Source: Thermothielavioides terrestris NRRL 8126 | Taxonomy: Eukaryota > Ascomycota > Sordariomycetes > Sordariales > Chaetomiaceae | Direction of reading: 5' to 3' | Assembly: GCF_000226115.1 (NCBI RefSeq) | Contig: NC_016457.1 | Span: 8,556,001 to 8,620,000 of the forward strand | DNA length: 64,000 nucleotides | Shown: positions 20,386 to 31,751 of the stretch, in pieces | Layout: each line of letters begins with the position of its first letter | Position numbering within the stretch: the stretch's first letter is position 1 | The notes under the pieces: model-generated | What the model was told of the DNA's origin: nothing | What the model saw: only the letters and a program-made list of their open reading frames with translations | Databases searched by the model: none | Translations under genes and position numbers: made by a program

Positions 20386-21528
20386 CTACCAACTCACGGT
20401 CCCCTCCCGCCGGTGCTTCTCTTTTAGCCTCTTCTCGTGCTTTATGAACTCCCTGATCTCCACCGGCAGGTTTTTGTACAGCTCCTCGTCCCAGAAATCT
20501 TTTGTTGCAAACCTCTTGTCGGCATCTGTCCACGGCCCAGAAACCCCGGAACGCTCCCAATTCCCCACCGAGCCGCCCCCATCCTCATCCATACTCGCCG
20601 CGCCCCGATCCACCGCCTCGTCGTGCACGCCCAGATCCATCGCCCTGCCGCACTCCTCCATGCTGTCCTCGGTGGCGCCGACCGCCTCGCCGGCCTCCGC
20701 CGCGCGCAGCCTGCGCTCCGCCTCGGCGCTCCGGGCCGCCCAGTCCTCCATCTCCTCGCGGTAGCGGTCCCACACGCAGTTGACGCAGCCGCTCATGCAG
20801 CAGTTGTCGGGTTCCTCCGGCCGCGGCGGCACCAGCACGCCCGCGACCAGGCGGCTGCGGCGGCGGATGTCGGCCAGCCGCTCGGCGCGCTCGGCCGGGC
20901 CGGCTAGGCGGGACCCGATGATGATGCGGGCGCGGGCCTGTACGTCGTTAGACGGCGCTTCTTCTTGGGGAGTTTTTTGTTCGCGTTCTGGTTGGGATCG
21001 GCTCTCAGACGGGGCGGATGCGGATGCTGGCTGGTTGGAAGGTGTTTGTGGAGGTAGGGCGGGACCGGGGGCAGAGGGGGTAGAGCTCAAAGAGGACGTG
21101 GAGGATAAAGAGGAAGAGGAGGGAACCGACTTGGCCTTGGTGGTTGTCTTGCGCGGGCGCCGGGACGACGACTTGGCGGCTTTTTCTTCTGTTGCTGCCG
21201 GTTCCGATGCTTTCTCCTCCGCGGCTGGCGAAGCGGGCTTTTCCTCGGCGGCAGGCTTGGAAGTCTGCTCCCCCGGCGCCGGCTTGGGCGACTCTTGCGA
21301 TGTTACCGGGTTGTCCTTGGGCTTCTCCTTGGGCAGCGGCTTGGGGGTGCGGAGTATTGCCTCGTAGAAGGGTCCTATAGGGTGCGCCTGCTGCTTGGAC
21401 GGCTCAATGGGCGACGGCGGGGAGTCATCCTTGATGGGTGGTGTGGCGAAGGTGCGCCGCGGTTGCTGGTCGCCGAATGCGCGGAAAACGGCGGGCGATG
21501 GCCGGGCCCTGAGGAACGTCCTGCGCAT
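20386..21528 (-). CDS. Oxidoreductase-like-domain protein, probably mitochondrial (OXLD1-like)
   Basis: A single exon encodes 380 residues. The N-terminus (MRRTFLRARPSPAVFRAFG..RRTFATPP) is Arg-rich and lacks acidic residues, as in a mitochondrial presequence. Residues about 60-200 are Lys/Glu/Pro/Ala/Ser-rich and probably disordered. At about 228-262 lies PPRPEEPDNCCMSGCVNC followed by VWDRYREEMEDW, the short Cys-rich oxidoreductase-like domain shared with human OXLD1. The C-terminal FATKDFWDEELYKNLPVEIREF and the basic tail are conserved-looking. Biochemical function is unknown for the family. The gene is convergent with HPT1 and divergent from the kinetochore gene. Confidence 0.82.
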   Translation of the reverse strand: MRRTFLRARPSPAVFRAFGDQQPRRTFATPPIKDDSPPSPIEPSKQQAHPIGPFYEAILRTPKPLPKEKPKDNPVTSQESPKPAPGEQTSKPAAEEKPASPAAEEKASEPAATEEKAAKSSSRRPRKTTTKAKSVPSSSSLSSTSSLSSTPSAPGPALPPQTPSNQPASASAPSESRSQPEREQKTPQEEAPSNDVQARARIIIGSRLAGPAERAERLADIRRRSRLVAGVLVPPRPEEPDNCCMSGCVNCVWDRYREEMEDWAARSAEAERRLRAAEAGEAVGATEDSMEECGRAMDLGVHDEAVDRGAASMDEDGGGSVGNWERSGVSGPWTDADKRFATKDFWDEELYKNLPVEIREFIKHEKRLKEKHRREGTVSW

Positions 21529-22199
21529 CTTCTCTGCTGCGTGCCGAATGATGTCGATGCTGTTGTAGCGAACAGCGGCGGACAGTGTACTATTGCGGTG
21601 TCATAAAGCGACCGCACGAACCTCGAGGGAGGATGAGGAACAGGGTCGGTTGACGTTATCGGACGATTTTTTGCTGGGTTGAAGGCAGGGGTCCAACGAA
21701 CGATTGCGGATAAGTTCACGTTAGTTAAGTGGATCCGCGAGCGAGGCCGAGGTCAGTGGCAACAACGTCATAACAACCTGGAAGCTCGCAGACATGGACT
21801 GAAGGCGCACAACACGTGACCGCGCCTCGCTGTCGCCAACCACGAAACTGAAGCTTCAGGACCGGAAGTTGACGTTCAATCTCATGACTACCTACCTAGG
21901 TCTCTTCTCTTATCCAATCTGTTTGACATTTCGGATAGCCGGCTCGTGCCAGTACAACGTCGCCATGTGGGGCTAACTGACAGTGCTGCAACTGACGACG
22001 CACGGTGCCCAGATGGATGAACGCCCTGGAGATGCGACTTCCCCAAACAAAACATCCATATTGACAACCTGTCCCCACCCCCGCGCTCGACAAAAGAAGA
22101 GGGATCGCACCTTCGACTCCCGACGCGTCAGCGGCCCTTATTTCGTGTCAAAGCTGCTCGCCACGATGGTGTGCTAGTCAGAAACTCAATTGAGCCGCG
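21529..22199. promoter_or_regulatory. Divergent promoter region
   Basis: The 671 bp between two divergent ATGs should hold both promoters. No TATA box or known operator stands out and no additional frame is convincing. Confidence 0.4.
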
Positions 22200-24410
22200 A
22201 TGGAGACGTCGGCGCCCAAGAGGCGCAGAACATCGCCGCGGACCGCCGTCGCTGTGCAGCCCCAGACCGAGTCGGAGCCCGTGTCAACGACCCCCCTAGA
22301 CCCCCCGCCTGGGAGTGGTGCGGCAGTCAATCGTCCATCGTTTGCGTCCCCGACGCGGGCAAGCCTCGAGCGATTCAACCCCGACATCCTGCGACGGCGG
22401 GAAAGCCAACCTCGGAGGTTGCGGTCCTCTCCCGATGCGCCGGGCTCCCCTTCGCGCGCAGCCACTCCCGATAGCACCGGAAGCTTGACCAGGGCGCTGC
22501 GAACACGGCTTGAGCTGCGCTCTGGAACTCGCGATGGCCGCCCTCCCGCAGGATCAGACGCGGACGGTGTCCTGCGGTCGCCCCCAAGACGGCCGGCTAG
22601 GACCCCGACGACGAGACCGGCGCCGCGGCCACTTCCGCCCCCCGCTCCCGAGCATGACGAGGAACTATTGAGAGCCATTACGGAGCGCAGAGCCCCAGGG
22701 CGGTCTCTTGGGGTGCTGCCCGAACTGACTGTCCCTGAGCCCGAACTCCCACCAACTCCCGAACATCCCGACCCTGTAGTCAGCACTCCGCCATCCGGAA
22801 TACACAATACTCCGTCGAGGCGACCGAGGCGGAGCAGGGCGTTGGCCGAGCGACTTAAGAGTTCCTCGCCGCTCAAGCAACCGCCGTTGGGTCCCGATGT
22901 GCCGCCTCGGAAGGGGTTGCCCCTGGATCTCGGCTTGCACTCAAAAAAGGGACAGCCGACTGGCGTTCCGCCGGGGCCATCGCCAACCACGGCTGAGCTC
23001 CGCGGCCTGAAGCCGGTTGACCCAGACGCAGAGAAAAAGAAGCTCCGCGATTCACTACTCGCCGAACTAAGCCAGCTCGAGCGCGACCTGGACGTTGTAA
23101 GCAAGGAGAATGAACGGATCCGACAGGGGCATCTGTCCAGACAGACCCCCACTCCGCCCGCCAACAAGGACGAGATCCTTGATGTCCTCGGCCGCCACCT
23201 CCTTCCGCCCGACGACCAACCCACCAAGCAAGACCCAGTAGAAGACTGGCTTGCCTCTGCCCTCAACCCGATCGCCTTCCTCCCCTTCAGCAAGCGCTCC
23301 TCCTCCGGTCCGCCCACCCTACCCCCCCAAACCAAAGACGAGGAACCAGAAGACCTGCCCCCTCCAGTCTCGCACCACCCCCTCCCGATGACAGCCGACG
23401 AAGCGCTCCCCTACTTGCAAGTCTTCACCCCGCTCACCTTCACCTCCCACGTCTCGCCGCTTCCCCGCGCCGACGAGGACGACGCGCCGCTCCTCCAGCA
23501 CCACACCATCACCGCCTCCTCGACCTCTCCGCGCGGGCTCTTCACCGCACGCATCGAGATGACCGTCGACACGACAACGATGGCGATCGCCTCGCTCGCC
23601 GTGCCGCGCCTCGAGCCCGCCGCCGCGGCCGAGCTGGGCCCGTTCATCGACCGCATCGTCGTCGGCGGCGGCAAAGGAGGTAGTAACGGCGCAGGCGCCG
23701 ACGAGAAGATGCCCACCAGCAGCAGCGGGCTGCGCAACAACGTGAGCGTGCTGGGCTGGGCCATGGGCGAGTGGCTGCGCACGGCGGTGCAGCGTGCCAA
23801 GGTGTGGATCGCGCTTGAGCGCGAGGTGGCGGGGGGTAAGGACGCGCTGAGGGAGATGGTGGCGCGGCAGCGGGCGAGGGGGAGGCGGCCGCGGCGGAGG
23901 AGGCGGCGGAAGCGGTGGGTGGAGGAGGAACGGGAGGAGGGTGATGGTGATGGTGATGGTGATGGCCATACCGGGGAGGACGGCGATGGGGATGAGGAGG
24001 AAGAGGGCGGCGACGGCACTGTCGATGGCGCCGGGAAGGGCTATGCGGCAGCGGATCTGCTGCCTTTCATGGGGCGGACGTGCATGGATCTGGAGGTCCC
24101 CGTGCTGGATGGTGGGAAGGGGGAGACGTCGGCGCTGAGGGTGCAGTGGCGCATCACGTTTGACTGGACGGGCGAGGCGCGGAGCGAGATCGGCGTGTTG
24201 GTTGGATTGCCGGGGAAGTGTGAGTTCACCGTTCCGTTCGGCTGATGATGGGAGGCGTTGCTGACTTAGATGGCAGGGTATAACCACGACGAGAGAGGCC
24301 AGTTGTCTGGTCTTCCGAAGTTGTTTGACGAGCTCATCCAGGGCGGCGAGGAGCCGATTGATGCTGTGCGGACAGTGGTGTGCTTGCTTGCGGGGGAGCA
24401 GAGGTCGTGA
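22200..24410 (+). CDS. Probable inner-kinetochore protein, CENP-O/Mcm21-like
   Basis: Two exons (22200-24219, 24277-24410) give 717 residues. The intron has a GTGAGT donor and TTGCTGAC branch; splicing turns LPGK into LPGKWYNHDERGQLSGLPKLF, clearly one protein. The first 270 residues are Pro/Arg/Ser-rich and disordered, with SPTRASLERFNPDIL near residue 50. A coiled coil follows (DAEKKKLRDSLLAELSQLERDL, about 275-310). The C-terminal half has LQVFTPLTFTSHVSPLP, an FTARIEMTVDT strand, NNVSVLGWAMGEWLRTAVQRAK and LRVQWRITFDWTGEARSEI. A coiled coil followed by a mixed alpha/beta (RWD-like) region fits COMA-complex subunits, best CENP-O/Mcm21. CENP-P/Ctf19 is the alternative. An Arg-rich then Asp/Glu/Gly-rich insert lies at about 560-610. 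The family call is from memory of architecture. Confidence 0.62.
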
Positions 24411-25206
24411 TGGGGGCTGTATAAATACCTGTATTGGATGAGCATCTGTAGTTGTGTTGGCGTCAGCCGCGGGACGAAGACCATTCATACTCGAATGATG
24501 TTATGCGCGATGGCCGGGACTAGCATTATTTGCAGCTTGAGTTGATGGTGGCGGGTGCTGAGGATATGCGGCCCTGCAGAGTGATTGATGAACATCGTGA
24601 GACAGGTTGGGGAGGGAGGTATGCGACCACAAGGTGGCAGATATTGCTCGCTGCAAATGGTAACTCGGCGATGAGGAGAGCAGGTTGAGGAGAGACTCCC
24701 GAAAGAGACCAGCCGGTCGGTCGGGCATGGATTGAGAAGATCCGCACTCCACGGTTTCAACTACCACCTCCAGTGACCATTGCGCCACGGCCACGGCCAC
24801 TGGAGGTGGTGCCCGGGTGTCCGGTCTCCTGGCAGAGACTCTCGGTCGGCATACCAATAGGTCCCCAGTTTACATTCCCCTGAAAGGGAGCGAGTCGGTG
24901 AGCTTTGCTGGTGTTTCCTCCCACCCAACTTTCTACACCAGTCAATCACGCCAATTGGCAACCCAAGCAACACTCACCTTGAAACCAACCAGCCCAAACA
25001 AAAACTGCACGGGCAAGATTTATGTCCATATTTTTCTGCATCACCCCTCAATGTGCTGTGACAACTGCACATATTATACCCACACACAACCCGAATCTCC
25101 CGGCCGAAATCCCAGCCCATCCCAACCCTCCATCCCAACCCTCCATCCCAAAACAAGCATCCTCTCCCAATGGACTTCATTCCCTCCGTTCACCCCAAAA
25201 GACAAA
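24411..25206. other. Convergent 3' region
   Basis: About 800 bp between the kinetochore gene and DPM3. The part near 25050-25200 is C/A-rich (CCATCCC, CAACCC). I see no gene, repeat array or RNA. Confidence 0.55.
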
Positions 25207-25693
25207 CTAGTCCACATCCACCCCCTTCGTCCGCAAATCCTCCTTGGCCAACTTAATCTCCTCCATCAGCTCGGCGTACGCATCCGGCGTGTCGCGGAAG
25301 GTCAGCATGCCCCAGCCGAGGCGGGCGAGCAGCCAGGCGCCGAACGAGACGAGGGACCAGAAGGGCAGCTTTGGCAAGCAAAGTTGCGCGCGTCAGTCTA
25401 AGTCAGAGAGACGGAGGGAGGGTGGCAGCCGGTGCAAAAGGGGGGGAAGGGGGAGGGGAAGTAGACGACGCACCACGGGGATGATGTCCTGCTGGATGAC
25501 GGGCGGCAGGGGGATCAGCTCGAGGAAGAGCACGAGGTAAAGCTGTTGTTTTGCGCGCGCGCGCAGGCAGGCGCAGGGAGGTATGGTTAGCTGTTTTGTC
25601 GATTGTCTGTTGATTGCCGATTCCCGGTTGCGGTGCACGACGTACCGAGCTCACGAGGAGCGCGAGGGAGATGGTCTGCTGTGCGCGGGTCAT
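25207..25693 (-). CDS. DPM3: Dolichol-phosphate mannosyltransferase subunit 3
   Basis: DPM3 is the small ER-membrane subunit that anchors the catalytic DPM1, which makes dolichol-phosphate mannose for N-glycans, O-mannosylation and GPI anchors. Three exons (25693-25646, 25542-25474, 25368-25207) give 92 residues, the normal size. The order is MTRAQQTISLALLVSSLYL, a first membrane helix, IPLPPVIQQDIIPVLPFW, a second helix (VSFGAWLLARLGWGML) and the cytosolic TFRDTPDAYAELMEEI tail that binds DPM1. Introns are 103 and 105 bp with GTACGT and GTGCGT donors. The exons are too short to show as one open frame. Confidence 0.93.
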
Positions 25694-26912
25694 GGTGCTC
25701 CGCGGGGAGGGGAGGTTTGGACGGAGGTGCTGCTTCGCCTGAGGTTCAGGGTCGGGTCTGGTCGTAACGATGGAATAGAGGTTTGCGCCGGTCAGCCAAT
25801 TCGCTGGGAACTGGCTCGTGCGCGCTCAATGCGACGGCGGTGCAACTGTGCGACGGTGCCTAGGGGCGCACGGAGAGAGACGTTTGCTGATCGGCGTCGG
25901 GGAAGCTGAGGTGGCGAGCGGTTGTCGAGCTCGAGGACAGGTCACTTTTTGGGACGGGCTGCAGGGACCAGGGACGCGGCGTGGCGCGTTCTGCAAGCGC
26001 CAGAGTTGCTGCTGTTTGACTGTGGGGTCAGGGGGCATCATTCTCATGCTGGAGTGGGCGAGGCGACAGGGTTAGGGTTATTGCCCGACCACTTGTTCAG
26101 GGGTAAAAACAATCATCAACCTCCCTCGGAACGGAAGGAAAGGTGCACAAACCCGCTGCTTCCTTCCTCTTTCCCTGCTTTTTTTTCCTTTCCAGTAGGA
26201 TGCCTGGTAAGGATGCCAACGGCCAGAGATCCCGCTGCCGTGATAGCTGAGTCTGAGCCGTGATCTGCAACGGACTCTCCGACGGAGCAAGCAAGGCGAT
26301 GTTCATAGCTGACACGCCTCGACACCTTGCAAACATTCAGAGGATAATTGTCACGAGACCGTATAGGGTACGCTACTGCTGGCTGTATTAGCGGCATCGC
26401 TTTTGCGACAGTAATGTACTACCAAGAACGTTTCCACAGGAGCTGAGAGCACCCAGAGACTTCAGACGCAGCAGCCAGACTGCAGTTCCCTGCCAGCGTT
26501 CAAAAACATGCCGGGGGCGTTTTTGCCCCGTGTGGCTTCCCCCGGCCGTCTAATTACCTATTCCAAGCTAGTAATTACAACAATCGCAAGTCAAAAAAGA
26601 GGCAGGCAGGCAGAGCAGCAACGGCGCGCGCCTGAGCTCCCCATGGACACGCTGCGTCCGGCCAGAGCCCTATTACAAAAATCTCAGCTGGTATCAGAAT
26701 ATCGACACACGCGGCATTGCGCCGGGAAGAGAAAGGGGGAAAAAGGTAATAAAAGGGCGCCAGACATGTCCTCACTCGCTATTCGAGAACCATGCCGGAA
26801 ACAAAGGCCGACGACAAAGCGCCGCAGACAGAATCGCCCCAGGAAGAGAAGGAAGAGAAATTTCACCCGCCCAGCCTGCCCAGCTCAGTCAGTCACTCAC
26901 TCACTCAATCAC
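25694..26912. other. Intergenic region upstream of DPM3, downstream of LRR gene
   Basis: 1.2 kb without a convincing gene. A plus-strand frame from 26508 runs on opposite the LRR exon and is its shadow. The 200 bp next to DPM3 are presumably its promoter. Nothing else is recognised. Confidence 0.5.
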
Positions 26913-29900
26913 TCAATCAAACTCATCCCTGTCCCCATCTCCACCCTCCCCCTTCCACCCAGCCATCTCAGCAACAGGCACCCGCCCACGCAGCCAGCGG
27001 AGGGTCGCCTCGGTGCCGCGCTCCAGGACATTCCACCGCGGCACGCGGAACCGGTTCCCAGTGACGTCCAGCCGCTCCAGCGCCGCGCCCCCTCCGCTGC
27101 CACTACCACTACTACTACCGCCGCCGCCGCCGGCGCCGAGCAGGCCGATGCGCGGGTTCAGGTGCGCGATATCGTTGTTGGCCGCGTCCACGACGGCCAG
27201 GCCGCGGATGGCCTCCGGGTCGAGGTCGGCCAGGTGGTTGTTGGACGCGAGCAGGACGGTGAGGGCGGGGAAGGCGTCGCGCAGCCGGGTGCCTTCGGCC
27301 TGCGGGAGGGCGGCGAGGCGGTTGAAGCTGACGTCGAGCTTCTGCAGCTGCGGGGCGCGCAGGTGGGCGACCAGGGGGCCGAGGCCGGTGATGTGGTTGT
27401 GCGCGAGGTTGAGCTCCTTCAGGGCGGGCAGGTCGAGGTCCTCGCTGCCGCTCGCGCCGCCGAGGTAGCTTTCGCCGACGAGCTGGTTGTGGGCGAGCGA
27501 GAGCGCCGTCAGCGTCGCGGCGAAGAAGGTGAGGGATTCGGGCAGCGCGGTGAACAGGTTGTGGTGCAGCTGGACCTCGTAGATTTTGTGGCTCGCCGCG
27601 AGCTTGGAGCAGATGACCGGATGCAGGGAGGAAGACTGCGTGTTGGACCGGTCGAGGACGCCGCCCGACTTGACCGGCCATGTGGCGGTCTGTGAGCGGG
27701 AGCGCGCCGGGGACGCCGGGGCAGATGTGGGCGGCGTCGCGAAGTCATCCATATCGGAGCGGCTGTCGTCGTCCTCGGCTGGGTTGGTCGTCGGTGCCCC
27801 GTGCCCAGCCATGTACGCATCCTGGTCGCCGCTGCTCGCCGGCTCCGGTTGCTGTTCAATCTCCTCCGGTGGCGGCTCGAGCCGCTGTGCGAGAATCGAC
27901 TTCATCTCTTCCGTACTAATGGAGCTGAACTTCTTTTCGCGCAGCGGATTTCCGCTCAGCCGGAGGTTCACCAAGTTCTCCATCCGCCCAATCTCGGCGG
28001 GCACCACACGGATGTCGTTGCTCGAGAAATCGACAGACCTCAGCTGCTCGAGAGTCGTAAAACCCTCGGGGATGGCGTTGATGGTGTTCTCATCGGCCGC
28101 AAGGGTAACTAGGCTCGTCCAACCGCTCATATCCGGCAGGCCCTGCAGACGGTTGACGGAAACGCAAAGCTGGTGCAAGCCAGGCATGGCAACTGTCCTT
28201 CCCGGCGAGCAGATATTGACCAGCTGATTCGACGAAACATCCAGCGTCTGAAGCGTTGTCAGGGTGTCCACGGTGTCTTGAATCAGTGTGCCACTCAGCT
28301 GGTTCTTGCGCGCAACCAGCTCCGCCAATGGCAAAGCAGCAAGCAGATCAAACGGCAGCTCCTCGAAACTGTTCTCACTAAGATTCAGGATCCGCAGCCG
28401 GGAGAGATCGCCAAAGTTGGCCGGCAAGGACGAGAGATTGTTGCCGTGGAGGTCGAGTATCTCGAGATTTACCAGTTTGGAGAAGCACGGGTCAAGGGGT
28501 CCGTACAAGAGGTTTCCGGCGAGCTTCAGATCTTTCAGGGACGTGATCTGGCAAATAACCTCGAGACAGCTGTTGGACAGTCGGTTCAGAGACTACTGAG
28601 CGGTCAATACTCCGGCTTTCCAACACCTCCGTGAGCGAGCACGTACCAAATTGAGGGACGTAAGCAGAGACAGTCGCCTCAGGCCCATAGGCAGCGTGAC
28701 GAGAATGTTTCCATGCAGGTCAAGAGTCTCCAGCCCGGCAAAGATATTTCCTGGGCTGTCCTCGTCCTCGGCAAGCTCCTGCGGGTCAACGTCCGGGAAC
28801 ACCGAGTCGCTGATCATTTCCAGCTCGTTGTCGGCGGCGACGAACCGAGTCAGATCGACGCTCTCGGCCCAGGCGCTGCCTGGCTGGCCAATGAACTCGA
28901 GGTTGTACATGTTGAGTACCTCGGCAGGGATCTCTTTCAGACCCATCGCGGCGATGTTGAGCCGACCGCTCGTCCTAGCGCTCTCCAGGCGGCTTTTCAG
29001 CACCTTGGCCTGGGACTTGTCATCGCGATGCTGGTTGAAGGGGTCGTTGGACAGACCGAAATCGAAACTGGTATCGGTGGGTACCAAGGGGGCTTCCACG
29101 GCGGTAGGCACCTTGTTACCAGAGGAAGAGACCGCTTGTGCCGCCGCTCGCTTGGCCGCCTTCGCCTTCGCGATCTGTTCGCGCAGAGCCGCCGACGTTT
29201 TTCTATACGCCTGGGCGGATTCGGCAGAATCCGATGTGATTGCCGTGCTGGCGGAGGCGACCGAGGCGGCGGAGGTCTGGGTCCCTTCGTACGACGTTGT
29301 GGACGAACCTCGCGAGGCCAGGGACGCTTTTCTCGGGGGTTCTGAGCCCGACGTTGTCCCTTGCGCCGCCCCCGTCTTCTTGGACAAGTTGTTTACGGAC
29401 GGTCGCTTCGTCGGCGGCCGGGCGGCTAAAGTTTTGGAGCCGGATTTGGGCAGTACAAGATTGGGCACATGTCTGTCCGGGCTGGGAGTCCTGGGGCGTG
29501 GGGCCGGGACGCCGTGCATCGATGCTCGAACAGATCTTGCTGGGGTGGCCTTCGCTGATGGCGTGTGGAACGATTGAATGCTCCTCCTGTTTCGCAGGGG
29601 CGTGCTCTCCGTGGCTGGCAGCGGCGCGTTGTAGGCGGCGATCTGGGACCGGTATGGAGGAGCGGATTCGTCCAGCCCAGAGCTGGATGCTGGCCTGCCG
29701 CCAGTTTCCGACCCGTCTGACTGGTGACTGGAGCCGGGTCGGGAAGGCGGCTTCCTTGACGTGGCGGCCGCGTCGTAGAACGAGGGGGCGCCTCTTCCCT
29801 TGACGGATGGCGATGATGGCAGACGAGATAGAGTCTCAATGGTCCTTTCGGCAAGCGAAGGTCTCGGTTTCGAAGGCGAAGTCGCCGCGAACTCCTCACC

Positions 29901-30395
29901 AGCTCCGTCATCCGCCGCAGGCCACGAGCCTCCCAAGCCCGCCTCCTCTTCGGGCAAGGCTGCGGCGGAGATCCATTGCTGCGAGGGCTGACGCCGGACT
30001 GAGGAAGGGGTAGCCGAGCTCGACCGGAACCCCTGGCTCCCTGGCTGGCCTCCTCCTCTTGCTAGTCTCGAAGCCTGCGGAGCGGCGTTTGCGACTGGTC
30101 TCGCGGTTCGCGCATCGCTGGGTGGGATCGACGAAGGTCGAGTCTGTGGTGAAGATACAGCACGCGGTGCGGAACCGGTTGTAGCATTTGATGTGGCCCC
30201 TAATTGGTCGCGCGAAGGGGTTGTCCGTAGCTTCGGGTTCCGCAGCGTTCCGTTGCCGGGACCAGTCCCTAGCGATTCGCGCGATGGCGAGGCTCGGATT
30301 GAGTTTGCTCGGGGAACGGGGATTTTGGAGGCCTGCACGGGAATTTTCGAGGGCCGCGGTATGTTGGACGGTTTGTTCTGGCGCGGCTCGTCCAT
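26913..30395 (-). CDS. Leucine-rich-repeat protein, LRRC40-like
   Basis: Two exons (30395-28647, 28592-26913) give 1142 residues. Residues 1 to about 450 are Ser/Pro/Arg/Thr-rich and disordered, starting MDEPRQNKPSNIPRPSKIP. From about 495 (SGRLNIAAMGLKEIPAEVL) LRRs of about 23 residues follow, for example LETLDLHGNILVTLP, LRILNLSENSFEELP and LKELNLAHNHITGLG, with an acidic/Ser-rich break at about 800-880 and a Gly/Ser run near the end. The 54-bp intron (GTACGTG donor, CAGTAG acceptor) falls inside a repeat; splicing gives LNL-SLNRLSNSCLEV. A Met 14 codons upstream (30437) is possible, but the MDEPRQ start looks right. LRR arrays bind protein partners. The partner is unknown. Confidence 0.87.
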
Positions 30396-31751
30396 GTTGA
30401 CTGCGAATGCCTGAGCTTGCGAGTTCAGGAAGAGCAAGAAGAGGTGATCGCTCAGGGAGACTGCGCGTCACTGGACAGCAAAGGGACAGCCGAGAGGCGT
30501 TGGCAAACGGGCTGTGCAAAAATTAAACACACCAGCACGAAGTCGAGAGACGTCTCCGTGCTGTGGCGTTGTGCGAAGAAGGAATTGGCGCCGGCCTGAG
30601 CCCCAAGCGCCCGACACGAGCTTCAGCGGAAGGAAGCTCTCGCAAATTGCGGATCGGCAGTTGCAAGCTCAGCTCATGATAGTGGGGGACCAGGACGAAC
30701 GCGCTTAGCGCTGAGGCTTGCCCCAAGTTAGTTAGCGCGTTGCTTAGTTAACTAAGGTACCGGAGCTGTGGTTCTGGAACCCAGAGCCGCTGCCAGGGCT
30801 CCTTGTCGAGCCTGTTTGAGGTGCGTCTCTTTCCCCCTGGAACCTGGCATCGATGTCATCTCTCTCTAGGCACGCACGGAATGATAGCTCTCGCTGGCCC
30901 TCTCCTCCACGAAGACATACGGTCTACTTTCGTCTTGGTTCCACGACGCGGGCACTGCATCCGAACTGCTCTAGTCGTACATGCCGTCTTTCACACTGTG
31001 TGATACTGAGTACACAAATCGAAAGTTGTTTGAGCCATTGCTCCTATGCGCCTACCTAACGAGCAACTTCATCGGGGAACAGCCCGGTTTCGGACCACCG
31101 TGATGGGTCGAAATGAGACGGTGTCTTATTGTGAGGAAGACTCGGGAACGGAATGTGCCAGGGAGCCGGGCTGCAGGGCCCCGCTGCGGCCGTTACCTAA
31201 CAACGCGGCCGGCCACCCCGACCCGCCAAACATCCGCCGCCCCCGACCCGGCGACCTTGCCCGGCGCCCCTCCGACCGCGAGGCAAGGCCGCTGGCAAAC
31301 CCCGGGTCTTGGGCTGGCGGATCTCCATCTGAGACGTGACGAGGCCAAGCGAAGCAGACCTCTTGGACGCCCTGAGCCCGGCACGTGGGCCACTGCAAGC
31401 CCTGTGCTTGGTTGCAGGGAGCAGCCGGTTGCCGGAAAGCCGGATCGCGTGTTAGCGATGAGAGCACGCCCAGTGACATGGAAGGATCACGGCCGGCCCT
31501 CTAGCGCAACCCAAACCGCATGAATTCACGTTGGATCCGCCACAGCCGCCCTTCAAAGGCGTCGGGTAGGACAACCATCTAACCCCATCCGACCACCTCT
31601 TTTGATTCTGGCTGCTTGGTACAACATTTCTCGGGACCTCTGCTTCGAACCCCTCGCCAACTCCAGAGGGCATGCAGCAGCGCAAGCCCGCGCCGCTGCC
31701 GTGAGATAGCTCCAGCAGAGCTCCCGCTCGACGACGCCTAAAGGCAGTCCA
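30396..31751. other. Divergent intergenic region
   Basis: 1.36 kb separate the LRR gene from the membrane protein gene. Short overlapping frames (for example 31046-31523) have no gene-like features and a Pro/Arg bias from GC-rich DNA. The promoters of both genes should lie here. No motif is clear enough to call. Confidence 0.5.

Noticed and set aside
23319..24488. 389-codon minus-strand frame
   Set aside because: Opposite the kinetochore-like gene, with His/Pro/Arg-biased composition.
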